From: Streptomyces niphimycinicus
Lineage (GTDB): Bacteria; Actinomycetota; Actinomycetes; Streptomycetales; Streptomycetaceae
Direction of reading: 5' to 3'
DNA: 48,450 nucleotides
Assembly (NCBI RefSeq): GCF_018883605.1
Contig: NZ_JAHLEM010000066.1
Location: forward strand, 1 to 48,450
In this document: in pieces, positions 17,294 to 27,083 of the stretch
Layout: every line of letters begins with the position of its first letter
Numbering within the stretch: position 1 is the stretch's first letter
Program-made: the position numbers and the translations under genes
The notes under the pieces: generated by a model
The model's input: only the letters and a program-made list of their open reading frames with translations
What the model was told of the DNA's origin: nothing
The model's database searches: none

Positions 17294-18044
17294 GGCGGCA
17301 CACCCACCGCTCTGGGTCCAGCTTGCCCGCAAAACTAAAAAGAATTGACCAATATGGCGAAACGGCACCGCGGAGTGGCCGTGAGTCCGTCCAACGGCGT
17401 TGGCTTTCGCGGCCACCCCGTGCGCTCCGTTCCCCCCCCATGAACCACGCGTGCCGGGGACTACATCGGCTCTAGGTGCCGTGCCCGTGCCGGTCGGCCG
17501 CAGTGGGCCCTGGCAGGACTCTGTGTGCCCGTCCGTGCAATGAGAGCTTCAGGAGGATGTTCTTGCTTCACGCCCGTGTCCAGGACGCGCGTCGTGGGTG
17601 CGTCGAGTACAGCCGCTGACCGGATGGGACACGCGCCCTTGCCTGTCAGCGGACCGGTCCATGGGCTCTTTACCCCTCGCAGGCCGAGGTGGTTTGGGCC
17701 GCAATGTACGAGCAGGCCAGGGGAGCGAGGACATGCGGGGCACTCGTTGCGTCACCGGTGAAGCTCTGGTCGGCTCCACCATGTGGCGTCCTCCTCGGGC
17801 TGCACACGAGGGCGTGACTGAGCGTTGGGGGCGGGCTATGGCGACGTTCCTGAACTGGCAATAGACGATGTGGTGCAACGGGAGAGAAGGCTGACTGCGG
17901 CTGGCAGACGCCTCCGCGGTCTTCAGGCAGCTGTACTGTGCATGCGCAGGGCGGCGGTCGGAGGGCGGGGGCTGAATCGGCCAGCGTCGGAAGGGCGTCG
18001 GTGTAATTCCAACCCTTGGCCTAGTCACCGGAGGGGGCGTATCT
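17294..18044. other. Gene-free stretch between mobility block and defence island
   Basis: About 750 bases without a gene supported by codon bias or homology. An AT-rich patch (AAAAAGAATTGACCAATATG, 17335-17354) interrupts the GC-rich background and may hold the promoter of the fused transposition gene, or a transposon end. The GGAGGGGG ribosome site of the next gene lies at 18030-18037. Confidence 0.45.
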
Positions 18045-18725
18045 GTGGACGACCGCTTTGATGACGCCTTTAACGGATGGCGCACGTCTCTGCGTGAACT
18101 CATGTCTGATGTGTCTGGGCTTGCTGCATGGCAAGAGCGGCGATATCACTTTGCCTACAGGATCGGGGAACTGCTAACGAGTCCGCATGAAGACTGCCCT
18201 GAAATGACTGGCCCTGTGCTCTACGGGGTTTTACTTCCTGGTATGGGGCTGTGTTACGTAGGGCAGACACAGGAGGCAGAACGGCGGCTCAGGGATCTTC
18301 CTGTAGGAGAAAGTCACCACTTGGCGAACACGGTACCGCCCGAGCTCTGGGAGCAGGTGATCGTGGTGCGTTGGCCTGACCTGTTGGAGCAGGCTCCGCC
18401 AGCGGACCAGCAGGTGGCTGCTGAACTGGGGCCGTCAGTGTGTGGTCTCGCCTTGGAGTACCTCCTGCAACTCACGACGCATCCACCCTTGAATGGTCGG
18501 CGACGCGATCGCAATGGACAATGGCGTCCCCGAGACCATACGCGGAGCCGGTCGCGCGGTGCCGTCCATGCGCCCATGCTCCCCGGGCTCTGGGAGTTGA
18601 CATGGCAGACTTGGCAGCATCTCGGGGCTGTTTGTGCTGGAACAGGCGATCCGCCTGCCATCACCACCCGCGTTGGGCGTGTGGTGTTTCCCTCCAGAAT
18701 TCTGGGAGAGACGGCTCGTGAATAG
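18045..18725 (+). CDS. GIY-YIG nuclease-domain protein
   Basis: This 226-residue protein carries the hallmarks of a GIY-YIG endonuclease. The first strand motif is VLYGVL (58-63); the second is CYVGQT (70-75), followed by the catalytic-type Arg in ERRLRDL (80-81). A conserved Glu (about 138, LALEYLLQL) precedes a PPLNGR motif with the expected Asn. The GTG start follows GGAGGGGG by seven bases. The N-terminus (about 1-50) has no recognised fold and the Arg-rich tail may bind DNA. The gene opens the defence island on the same strand as the GHKL-DrmA-DrmB operon and could be a nuclease effector, but the gap of about 320 bases leaves open whether they are co-transcribed. Confidence 0.7.
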   Translation: MDDRFDDAFNGWRTSLRELMSDVSGLAAWQERRYHFAYRIGELLTSPHEDCPEMTGPVLYGVLLPGMGLCYVGQTQEAERRLRDLPVGESHHLANTVPPELWEQVIVVRWPDLLEQAPPADQQVAAELGPSVCGLALEYLLQLTTHPPLNGRRRDRNGQWRPRDHTRSRSRGAVHAPMLPGLWELTWQTWQHLGAVCAGTGDPPAITTRVGRVVFPSRILGETARE

Positions 18726-19044
18726 CCGAACGGGGTAGAGAGATCGGGAGCGAATTTCGTCCCGGGGGAGCTCACGGGTCTTCCTGAAGCGGGTATCCGG
18801 GAGTGCTGGTCGAGTTCGTTGCACCGTGGCTGCTGCCTGCTGAGCTGTCTCAGCGGAGAGGGCCCTCCGTGCAACCTTCGGGGGCGCAAGGTGCTCGGGT
18901 GGCCCTGGGAGTATCGTGTTTCCTTCTTGGGGGAAACGAGTATTTGATCCGTTCCGTCTCCGGGTCTACTGGTGATGGAACGTCTGCCAGATCAGGCTGA
19001 CAGGGGGCTGGGGGCTTGTTCCGAGAGAGCAGCACCACGACGAC
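18726..19044. other. Intergenic region before the GHKL-DrmA-DrmB operon
   Basis: No gene is supported here. It probably holds the operon promoter, but no clear -35/-10 pair was found. Confidence 0.35.
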
Positions 19045-21351
19045 GTGGTCGTGGGAGAAGACGGTGGGATGTTGACAGGGGCAGAGAGGGGAGAGGCCAG
19101 CGCTCTGGAGCCCTTGGAACGCTTCAAGGCTCCCGGAACGACGGCTGACGTGACCACCCGAACGCATGCCGTGGCCTTCAGACCACGCGCTCGTCTGGTC
19201 AGTGTTCTTGGTGAACACCTGATCAGTGACCAGGCGGTCGGTCTCGTGGAGTTGGTGAAGAACGCCTACGACGCCGATGCGACCGACGTGACCGTCGAAC
19301 TGTCGAACCTTGCCGATCCAGGGACTGCACTCGTGGTCGTCGAAGACAACGGTGTGGGGATGACGCTCGACGACCTAGTGGGCAAGTGGCTCAGTCCCGC
19401 GGTCGACCACAAGGAACGGAAGAAGCACAGGGCGGAACGAACCCCGCGGGGGCGGTTGCCGATCGGAGAGAAGGGCGTCGGGCGGTTCGCGGTCCATCAT
19501 CTCGGCCGACGTCTGAGACTCGTCACGCGGGCGGCTGGCAGTGACGAGATCTGCCTTGATGTCGACTGGGACCGATTCGATGCCTCCGACACGTTCCTTG
19601 ATGGGCTCAGTCTGACGGCCGTGGAACGTTCCCCTGAGGTATTCATGGGGGAGTTGACCGGCACGCGACTCGAGATCCGTTCCAGCCGTGGTCCTTGGAA
19701 CGAAAAGCTCGTCCGTAAGGTGCACCGGACACTGAAGCGGCTTCAGAGCCCGGTCAGTGAAGTGGCGGACTTCCGGGTGGGGCTGGTGTGCCCGGACTAC
19801 TCCGAACTCCAGGACATCGACCCGACTGACATCCTGGATCGCGCCCATTACGAGTTCCGGGTACTCGTTGACGCTGACGGGGGGTGCGACTACGAGTACA
19901 CCTGTCGGCACCCTGCGGTGGCTTCGAGATCTCGCTCTGGAACCGAGTCCCTACTCGCGCTGAGTGGTGACGAACTGGCCGGTCGAACCCCTGACTGTGG
20001 TCCGTTCTGGGTGAACCTCTACGTCTGGGACCGGTCGAGCAACTTCATTCAGACAAGTGGTGTTTCCCGTCGTGAGCTCGACGCACACTGCGGAGTGTCG
20101 CTGTTCCGGGACGGCCTGAGAGCGCTGCCCTACGGTGAGCCAGGTGACGACTGGCTGTTCTTGGACCAAGAGCGAATCCAGGCCCCGGCCGAGCGGGTCG
20201 GAAATAACCAGGTGATCGGGTTGGTGCTCGTCGACCAGACGACGAACCTGCAGTTGAGGGACAAAACGAACCGTGAGGGCTTGATCGAGAACCAGGCTTT
20301 CCAGGACCTGCGGACCCTCGTGCGGTCAGTTGTGAGGCTGTTCACTTCACACTGGCGTCGAGACAGGCCGACGGGGGGTACGAAACAACGGCCGGTCACC
20401 GCAGCCGACGGTGTACGGGCAGCCAGGGCGCTCGCCTCGGCTATCGAGAAGACGGCGCGCGATGACGTCCCGGTACGTTGGTCTCCCAGTCCTGCTCGTC
20501 CCTCTGAGGCAGAGGGTGCCGACCAGAAGCACATCCCGGAGCTGGCAGCCGTGTTGACGCAGCGGCAGGCGGTGTCGGAACTGGTTAACGAGCTCGACGG
20601 AGTCAGTACGGACCTTCAGGAGCGGCAGCGGCGTCGAGACATCATGCGGCAGCTTGCCGCCACCGGGCTGGCTGCCGAGAGGGTTGTCCACGAGTTCGGG
20701 CGCCAAGTCGGCGCCGCCATGACGCACCTGCAGCAGTTGGAGAGCGTTGCGCGGGGTGACGACAGGACGCGTGACATGCTCAGAGCTGTTGCGGTCAGCC
20801 TGCGAACACTGCGCAACGAGTTCCGTGTGCTCGCTCCGTACGAGTCCGTCGGACGGGCCGACCGCGTGCGATCGACCAGTGTCGCCGACGCAGTTCGTCT
20901 GGCTCTCCTTCTGAACCAGCACAATCTGGATGCGGCAGGGATCCACGTATTGGTCGAGGGTGACGACTTCGAGGTTCGCAGCCGACCCGCAGCCGTCGTT
21001 CAGATCCTCGACAATCTGCTACACAACGCAAGCTACTGGGCGGTACTGGGTGAAGCGGCTGACCAACGGATCGTGGTGCACCTGAGGCCTACGGAGCGGC
21101 GGGTCCTCGTTGTCGACTCGGGTCCGGGCGTGCATCCGGAGATGGGCGAGCAGCTCTTCCAGCCCTTCAGCACCCTGAAGGTCGGGGGCACTGGGCTCGG
21201 CCTCTTCATATCCGCTGAGCTGGCCCGGAGTCTCGGATGCACGTTGCGCTTGGCGGACAAGACCGAGCAGCAGGGCGAACTCGGCGGCGCCGCATTCGTT
21301 CTCGGGTTCCCCCACGAGGAACGAAGCGATAAGGAGTACCCCGTTGAGTGA
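19045..21351 (+). CDS. Double-GHKL ATPase (MutL/MORC-like N-terminus, histidine-kinase-like C-terminus)
   Basis: This 768-residue protein has two ATP-binding folds of the gyrase-Hsp90-kinase-MutL class. The first (about 50-330) shows the N-box LVELVKNAYDADATDV (E69, N73), DNGVGM (101-106) and GEKGVGRFAVHHLG (about 141-154). The second, at the C-terminus, has LDNLLHNASYW (about 655), VVDSGPGV (about 690) and GGTGLGLFISAELARSLG (about 713), as in sensor kinases. A helical region (about 500-600) between them resembles a dimerisation segment, but no typical phospho-His box was seen. The GTG at 19045 may be replaced by the ATG at 19069. The gene overlaps drmA by eight bases, so it is likely a dedicated partner that senses or loads the helicase. 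Confidence 0.8.
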   Translation: MVVGEDGGMLTGAERGEASALEPLERFKAPGTTADVTTRTHAVAFRPRARLVSVLGEHLISDQAVGLVELVKNAYDADATDVTVELSNLADPGTALVVVEDNGVGMTLDDLVGKWLSPAVDHKERKKHRAERTPRGRLPIGEKGVGRFAVHHLGRRLRLVTRAAGSDEICLDVDWDRFDASDTFLDGLSLTAVERSPEVFMGELTGTRLEIRSSRGPWNEKLVRKVHRTLKRLQSPVSEVADFRVGLVCPDYSELQDIDPTDILDRAHYEFRVLVDADGGCDYEYTCRHPAVASRSRSGTESLLALSGDELAGRTPDCGPFWVNLYVWDRSSNFIQTSGVSRRELDAHCGVSLFRDGLRALPYGEPGDDWLFLDQERIQAPAERVGNNQVIGLVLVDQTTNLQLRDKTNREGLIENQAFQDLRTLVRSVVRLFTSHWRRDRPTGGTKQRPVTAADGVRAARALASAIEKTARDDVPVRWSPSPARPSEAEGADQKHIPELAAVLTQRQAVSELVNELDGVSTDLQERQRRRDIMRQLAATGLAAERVVHEFGRQVGAAMTHLQQLESVARGDDRTRDMLRAVAVSLRTLRNEFRVLAPYESVGRADRVRSTSVADAVRLALLLNQHNLDAAGIHVLVEGDDFEVRSRPAAVVQILDNLLHNASYWAVLGEAADQRIVVHLRPTERRVLVVDSGPGVHPEMGEQLFQPFSTLKVGGTGLGLFISAELARSLGCTLRLADKTEQQGELGGAAFVLGFPHEERSDKEYPVE

Positions 21352-24300
21352 GCGAGACCACCTCGTCGAGGATCTCGTAGCTGAGATCCTCGGTCCCCGG
21401 GGCGGGCCGATCGAGAGGCTGGGGGGCGAAGAAGACCCGCTTGACGAGTACATCGTCGGTGTCCTGGCTCCGTTCTCATCCCCTTCGGTCGAGGTCGACT
21501 CGGACCAGGAGCTCGTCGGCGACGAGCCCTTGGGCGGTGACGACGACCTCGATCCAGGCGAGTCCATGTCTGGACACCAACCTCTTGGTGCGAGCCTTCC
21601 ACCCTTGGCAATCGACCCTCGCGCCAGACCGTCGTCGATGGGTGTGTCTCTGGCGGTCAATGTCTCTGACAGCCCACGCATCGACATCTGCGGTACCTGG
21701 GCCAGGTACGGCAAGGAGGCGAACGGGGAATGGCTGCGGGAGCCACACGGGGCTGTCTGGCGCGACGTGGACTGTTCCGTCGACCACTCGCTGAGCGACC
21801 CCGAGGACCCAGGGGTCGTGGTGAGGGTCCGTAGCCGAAGGGACTCCCGCGGCATCTGGAAGATCTCGGTGTTCGTGGTCAACCAGAGCACTGTGGAATC
21901 AGACCGCCCCTCCCCGTCGGAGCACGTGTTCCAGCCGCAGGTACGTTTGCGCTGTCAGGGTGGAGTCGAGCTGGTTCCGCTGGAACACCAGCACTTGGCG
22001 CAGGACGAGGAGGACGAGAGCCTGGCGCTTCTCTACGAGGACCGACCCGTCCTTGCCAGGGGGCACCTCTGCTCCGCCGTCTGGCGTCAGGTCGATCCAG
22101 AGCGCCCATGTCCGGGAGGGCTGGAGGGAGCCCGGCCCCCGTTCAGGTGGTCCGATGGGCGTCACCTGTTCGACGACAAGACGGTGGCCGAGTTCGAACC
22201 GGCCGAGGTCCGGTCCGAGTTCGTTCCTGTGGTTCCCGTCAACGCCCCGGACAAGGGCTGGCCGACCGGCGCGGGGGATCCACCCGAGCTGGACCCGGTG
22301 GAACTGGCCGAGATCACGGATGGTGCCGTACTCCGCCGAAAGCTGGAGCCGCTCGCGGACGCGTACGAACGCTGGATCGAGGGCCAGGCCAGCGGGGTGG
22401 GAGACCATGCGCCGGGTACGCCGGCCCATCGACACCTCTCCGGGTGCCGACGCGCGCTCGATCGGATCCGTGACGGTATAGAGCTGTTGGCAGGCGACCG
22501 CGACGCCTTCCTCGCGTTCTGCTTCGCCAACCGGGCGATCGCCCTCCAGTCGCAGTGGACCAAGGGGAGGGTCAACCGCTGGTGGCCCTTCCAGCTCGCG
22601 TTCCAGATGGTCAACCTACGGGGGGTCGTCGACGACACCCACGAGGACCGTGAGGTGTGTGACCTGCTGTGGTTCCCGACCGGTGGAGGCAAGACCGAGG
22701 CGTACCTCGGACTCGCTGCCTTTACTCTCGCGTTCCGGCGGCTTCGTGCCCAGCACTGGCAGGAGCCCGGGGGAGGAGCAGGAGTAACCGTCCTTTCCCG
22801 GTACACACTGCGGCTCCTCACGATCCAGCAGTACCGGAGGGCGCTCGCCATGGTGACCGCGTGCGAGTTCCTCAGGGTCAGCGGCTCGCCCGGACAGCGT
22901 GGCTGGCGGCCCTCCGGGTGGGAGGATCTCGGTGACGTGCCGTGGGGCTCCACCAGGTTCTCGGTCGGTCTGTGGGTGGGTGGCAACGTGACCCCGAACA
23001 ACCTGCAGGACTTCGAATACCGCGACGCGAACAACAGGATCATCACGAGGCACGGAGCCATCTCGATTCTGGAGGGGAAGGAAGGAGAGGGCGACCCGGC
23101 CCAGATCCTGAACTGTCCGGCCTGCAGGTCGACGCTTGCCCTCCCCCCGGAGGGTCTGCGCGAAGGTGACACGGGTGTGCTGCACCTCGTGGTGGGCGAC
23201 CCGGAGTTCGCTCTGGGCCCGGACGTGGCACCGCAGCTGTCGGAAGAGCCGTTCGACGTGACCGCGGTCGCGGTCACCCGTCACGCGGACCCGTCGTTCG
23301 TGACCGTGTCCGTTTGGTTCCGCGTCACTGCGGACGTGTCTGACCAGAGCGTCGACAAGTGGTTCGACGGGCACGCGCGTCGCCTGCTCGGTTCCGGATC
23401 CTGGCTCGTCTCCGCACGCGCAAGCCGACCGGGGTACTTCGTGCGGACGGTCGAGTGGGGCAAGCGACGAAGCGAGAAGCCCGTCGAGTTCGAGATCTTC
23501 TGTCCGAACCCGGAGTGTTCACTCAACTCCGACCTGGCCTGGTCCGAGACGACCGAGGTCGGTGCCTGGCCCGTGCTGCCGGCCTTCGACCGGGGTGATG
23601 GTTCCTCGACGCACTGCCCCGTCCCGGCGTGGACGGTGGACGAGCAGGTCTATGCCAGGTGCCCGTCGATGGTGGTGGCGACGGTGGACAAGTTCGCCCG
23701 CCTGGCTTTCGAACCGAGAGCCGGCGCTCTGTTCGGCAACGTCGACAGGCTCAACGAACACCTGGGCTACTACAGGGCCTGGGCGCCTCCGGCAGGGCCG
23801 GCGACCCTCCCACGAAACCCCCGTGAGGAGGTGACAGATGGGAGCAACGTGCAGGTCCGTGGATTCCGCCCACCCGACCTCGTGCTGCAGGACGAACTGC
23901 ATCTCATCGAAGGCCCTCTGGGCAGTATGGTCGGCCTCTACGAGGCTGGCATCGACATCCTCTCCACGGTGCACGACGGAGAGAACATCGTCAGGCCCAA
24001 GTACGTCGCCTCCACCGCGACCGTCCGGAGGGCGGAGGAACAGGTCCGTTCGCTGTTCGACCGGAGTCTGGAGGTCTTCCCTCCCCAGGGACTCCGCGCA
24101 GAGGAGACGTTCTTCTCCTCGACCGGTTCCTCCCATCCACTCGACGCAAAGGGGGCGGGTCGTCTGCACGTCGGAGTGATCGCCCCTGGCCGCGGAGCGC
24201 AGACACCCATCGTTCGAATGTGGTCGCGTCTACTCCAGACACCCCGCGACAGACTCGACGTCGGCGTCGCACAGGAGGAGTTGGATCCGTTCTGGACGCT

Positions 24301-25252
24301 CGTGGGCTACTTCAACGCCATCCGCGAACTCGCTGGAGCTGTTGCGCTGGCCCGTCAGGACATCCCCCAACGTCTGGGGAGCGTTGCCGCGTCGCCTCGT
24401 ACTCTGGACGAGCAGGAGCCGATGGAGCTCTCCAGCCGCACCAGTTCCCTACGACTCCCGGGCATGCTCGAGGAGCTGGGGGTCCGATTGGCGCCTGACC
24501 GGGAACCTGCGAACGCGGTCGTCGCCACCTCGATGTTCGGCACAGGTGTCGACGTGGACAGACTCGGACTCATGGTCGTACACGGGCAGCCGAAGACCAC
24601 CTCCTCCTACATCCAGGCCACCGGTCGCGTGGGCCGGGGTGTTGGCGGTCTCGTCGTCACCTTCTACCGGGCCTCGCGCCCGCGGGACCTCAGCCACTAC
24701 GAGTACTTCACCGGCTACCACACCACGCTCTACCGCCACGTCGAGCCCGTTACTGTCAACCCCTTCGCGCCCCGGGCCAGGGACAGGGCACTCGGCCCGG
24801 TGATGGTGAGTGTCCTCCGTCAGGCAGCGAGCGTTCCGACCACGACGGGTTCTGTGACAGTCGACGAGCGGTGGCGGATCCAACAGCGGCTCAGCAACGG
24901 GGGCTGGTCCTGCCGTGCCCACGAGATGAGGGATGCCCACCTGGACCCCGAAGTGGACGTTCTCCCCGGAATCCTCGAGGAACGTGCCGCCCAGCAGCCT
25001 GCCCTCCGCCGACCACCGACCTCGGACACGGAGGACCACGCCCGCTCGGAGTTGGAACGGTGGCGGCAGGTTGCTGATCGTGTAGGTGGTGCCTTGCTGT
25101 ACCACGAGCCGACAGTCACACGTCCGGCCTCTCGGCCGGTCGTCCTCGGTGACCTTGCGCACCATGTCGCAGGGACCGGTGAGGCTTACGAGAACGCGCC
25201 GAACTCGCTGCGTGAGGTGGAGGCCACCACCACTGTCAAGGGAAGGGGATGA
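21344..25252 (+). CDS. drmA: DrmA-like superfamily 2 helicase (DISARM-type), copy 1
   Basis: This 1302-residue protein matches DISARM DrmA in size and motifs. It has Walker A FPTGGGKTEAY near residue 450, a DExH-type box LQDELHLIEG near 850, and the C-terminal helicase motifs TSMFGTGVDVDRLGLMVVHG and QATGRVGRG near 1065-1095. Two Cys pairs between the lobes (NCPAC and FCPNPEC) suggest a zinc site. The TTG start has AAGGAG seven bases upstream and overlaps the GHKL ATPase gene by eight bases; a three-base gap separates it from drmB. In DISARM, DrmA and DrmB form a complex that loads on foreign DNA, and that complex is the expected core here. Its sequence is far from the second DrmA at 42.7-46.2 kb, so this is not a recent duplication. 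Confidence 0.88.
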   Translation: MSERDHLVEDLVAEILGPRGGPIERLGGEEDPLDEYIVGVLAPFSSPSVEVDSDQELVGDEPLGGDDDLDPGESMSGHQPLGASLPPLAIDPRARPSSMGVSLAVNVSDSPRIDICGTWARYGKEANGEWLREPHGAVWRDVDCSVDHSLSDPEDPGVVVRVRSRRDSRGIWKISVFVVNQSTVESDRPSPSEHVFQPQVRLRCQGGVELVPLEHQHLAQDEEDESLALLYEDRPVLARGHLCSAVWRQVDPERPCPGGLEGARPPFRWSDGRHLFDDKTVAEFEPAEVRSEFVPVVPVNAPDKGWPTGAGDPPELDPVELAEITDGAVLRRKLEPLADAYERWIEGQASGVGDHAPGTPAHRHLSGCRRALDRIRDGIELLAGDRDAFLAFCFANRAIALQSQWTKGRVNRWWPFQLAFQMVNLRGVVDDTHEDREVCDLLWFPTGGGKTEAYLGLAAFTLAFRRLRAQHWQEPGGGAGVTVLSRYTLRLLTIQQYRRALAMVTACEFLRVSGSPGQRGWRPSGWEDLGDVPWGSTRFSVGLWVGGNVTPNNLQDFEYRDANNRIITRHGAISILEGKEGEGDPAQILNCPACRSTLALPPEGLREGDTGVLHLVVGDPEFALGPDVAPQLSEEPFDVTAVAVTRHADPSFVTVSVWFRVTADVSDQSVDKWFDGHARRLLGSGSWLVSARASRPGYFVRTVEWGKRRSEKPVEFEIFCPNPECSLNSDLAWSETTEVGAWPVLPAFDRGDGSSTHCPVPAWTVDEQVYARCPSMVVATVDKFARLAFEPRAGALFGNVDRLNEHLGYYRAWAPPAGPATLPRNPREEVTDGSNVQVRGFRPPDLVLQDELHLIEGPLGSMVGLYEAGIDILSTVHDGENIVRPKYVASTATVRRAEEQVRSLFDRSLEVFPPQGLRAEETFFSSTGSSHPLDAKGAGRLHVGVIAPGRGAQTPIVRMWSRLLQTPRDRLDVGVAQEELDPFWTLVGYFNAIRELAGAVALARQDIPQRLGSVAASPRTLDEQEPMELSSRTSSLRLPGMLEELGVRLAPDREPANAVVATSMFGTGVDVDRLGLMVVHGQPKTTSSYIQATGRVGRGVGGLVVTFYRASRPRDLSHYEYFTGYHTTLYRHVEPVTVNPFAPRARDRALGPVMVSVLRQAASVPTTTGSVTVDERWRIQQRLSNGGWSCRAHEMRDAHLDPEVDVLPGILEERAAQQPALRRPPTSDTEDHARSELERWRQVADRVGGALLYHEPTVTRPASRPVVLGDLAHHVAGTGEAYENAPNSLREVEATTTVKGRG

Positions 25253-25255
25253 ACC

Positions 25256-26998
25256 GTGAGCCGTCCCTACCAGGAGATCCGCCCGTCCCAGTTCGTCATC
25301 ACCCTTGGCCCTGGAAGTATTCTCGAGACCGGGTCCGGGCCGGTCATATTGAAGACGGTTGACACACTCTTCAACGAGATCGGCCGTCAGCCCCAGGACT
25401 TCGAGATCGTCGACGAACGGCTCTCACGCCTCGAGCTGGACGGTGCGCGTATCGCTCGTGTGCCCACCAACGCCGAACTCGGACTCCCCTCTGACAGAAC
25501 GATCTACCCCGCCCACGCGTTTCCCTTCTGGTCCCTGTGCACGCAGCACCGACCGCACCAAGTGCTGTACGCGGCCGACAGCGGCTGCCCGGAGTGCCCG
25601 TCGGTGTCGTCGCAGCAGCGCCGGGAGAAGGCGGGGCGCGAGGCGATCCGTTTCGTGCAGACATGCGAGAACGGTCACTTGGACGAGGTCCATTGGCACG
25701 GACTCGTACATGAAGGTGGGGGATGTGGCACGAAACACTACCTGTGGCACGGGGGTGGCCGCGCCCTCCGGCTCGTCCGCATTGAGTGTCCCCGTTGCCA
25801 CGCGACCGCCAACTTCGGCCAGGCGTACGCCAAGTCCTGGTGGTGTAGTGGCCGCATCGTGGAGCACGGGGGGCGCCCGGCGTCGGCGACGGCGCGGTGT
25901 GTGCAGAAGGCCCGCATCGTCCAGCGAGGGGCTGCCAACCTACGGCTGAGTCTGCTCCAGAGCGCGCTGACGATCGTGGATATGCCGACCAGGCTTCATG
26001 ACATCCTCAGCGACCGATCCCTGATGGGGGCAGTCGGGGCACTTCATCCCCTTGGCCTCCTCGACCAGGTGGCACTCATGGCTGGGGCTGAACGGGCAGG
26101 GCTTCCCCCGGACGCGATCGAGTACCTGAAACAGACACCGTGGTCCGAGATCAGCAAGGCGGTTGACCAACTATTGGGAGCTGACAACACGGTCTCGGCG
26201 TCACTACGTGACGACGAACTCGACCGACTGCGCCAAGCAGCGACCTGTGGTGTTCCGGCGGTTCCCCACCCGCACCTCGGTTCTCCTCCGCTGTTCGAGG
26301 TTCGCCAGGACGATGTGCGCCTCGTACAGGGGCCCGACCGCCGTCACAGGCTGCGGGTCGCACCCGTCAGCCGTCTCCGCATGGTCATGGTTCAGACAGG
26401 TTACCAGCGGCTGGACCCGCAGAAGGCCCAGAAGGTGTCGACTGCCTTCGACTGGAACGGCACCACCTGGTATCCCGGCATCGAGCTCTTCGGCGAGGGC
26501 GTCTTCATTGATCTTGCGGGCGACTCGCTCACCCTGGGAGGCAGCAGGGCCCACCAGTGGAACGAACGGTTCAGGAGTGATCCAGACGGTGATCCATCAC
26601 TCCACCCCGTTCACGTCTGGTGGCACACCCTCTCCCACCGCCTCCTCAGGGCGTTTTCAGTGGACTCCGGATACTCGTCCGCAGCGATCCGTGAGCGGGT
26701 CTATCTCAGCGTGCAGGACGGCAGGGTCGCAGGCAGTGGACTTCTCCTCTACACGGTCCAACCCGGAGGAGACGGCACTCTTGGAGGGCTGGTCGCTCTC
26801 GTCAACCGCTTCGAGAACGTTCTTTCGCACGCGCTGCGAGACGTCGACAGTTGCTCCAACGACCCGCTGTGTCAGGAAGCGCCGTCCGTGGGGGCCGACG
26901 GAGTTGCCTGCTACTCGTGTCTCCTGGCGTCGGAGACCTCGTGTGAGCACCGCAACCAGGGGTTGGACCGCCTTCTCCTCGCTGAGAACCTACCGTGA
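25256..26998 (+). CDS. drmB: DrmB-like DUF1998 protein, copy 1
   Basis: This 580-residue protein ends in a DUF1998 domain: VWWHTLSHRLLRAFSVDSGYS near residue 455 (split by short gaps in the family consensus), then LLLYTVQPGGDGTLGGLVAL and a final Cys cluster (CSNDPLC, CYSCL, CEH) that likely binds zinc. More Cys/His pairs occur in the N-terminal half (HRPH, CPEC, CENGH, CPRC). DrmB partners the DrmA helicase in DISARM. The GTG start lies four bases after the drmA stop, behind GGAAGGGG inside the end of drmA. A strong hairpin follows the stop. Confidence 0.88.
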   Translation: MSRPYQEIRPSQFVITLGPGSILETGSGPVILKTVDTLFNEIGRQPQDFEIVDERLSRLELDGARIARVPTNAELGLPSDRTIYPAHAFPFWSLCTQHRPHQVLYAADSGCPECPSVSSQQRREKAGREAIRFVQTCENGHLDEVHWHGLVHEGGGCGTKHYLWHGGGRALRLVRIECPRCHATANFGQAYAKSWWCSGRIVEHGGRPASATARCVQKARIVQRGAANLRLSLLQSALTIVDMPTRLHDILSDRSLMGAVGALHPLGLLDQVALMAGAERAGLPPDAIEYLKQTPWSEISKAVDQLLGADNTVSASLRDDELDRLRQAATCGVPAVPHPHLGSPPLFEVRQDDVRLVQGPDRRHRLRVAPVSRLRMVMVQTGYQRLDPQKAQKVSTAFDWNGTTWYPGIELFGEGVFIDLAGDSLTLGGSRAHQWNERFRSDPDGDPSLHPVHVWWHTLSHRLLRAFSVDSGYSSAAIRERVYLSVQDGRVAGSGLLLYTVQPGGDGTLGGLVALVNRFENVLSHALRDVDSCSNDPLCQEAPSVGADGVACYSCLLASETSCEHRNQGLDRLLLAENLP

Positions 26999-27029
26999 CC
27001 TGCTGATCAGCTGGGGTTGGCGTCACCCG

Positions 27030-27072
27030 ACCGCTTCTGCGTGGGCTGAGGGAGAGCCGACGCAGAAGCGGT
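27030..27072. terminator. Bidirectional terminator between drmB1 and convergent helicase
   Basis: ACCGCTTCTGCGT (27030-27042) and ACGCAGAAGCGGT (27060-27072) are perfect 13-bp arms with a 17-base loop. They lie between two convergent genes and can stop transcription from both. Confidence 0.85.
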
Positions 27073-27083
27073 GCGCCGCCGGG

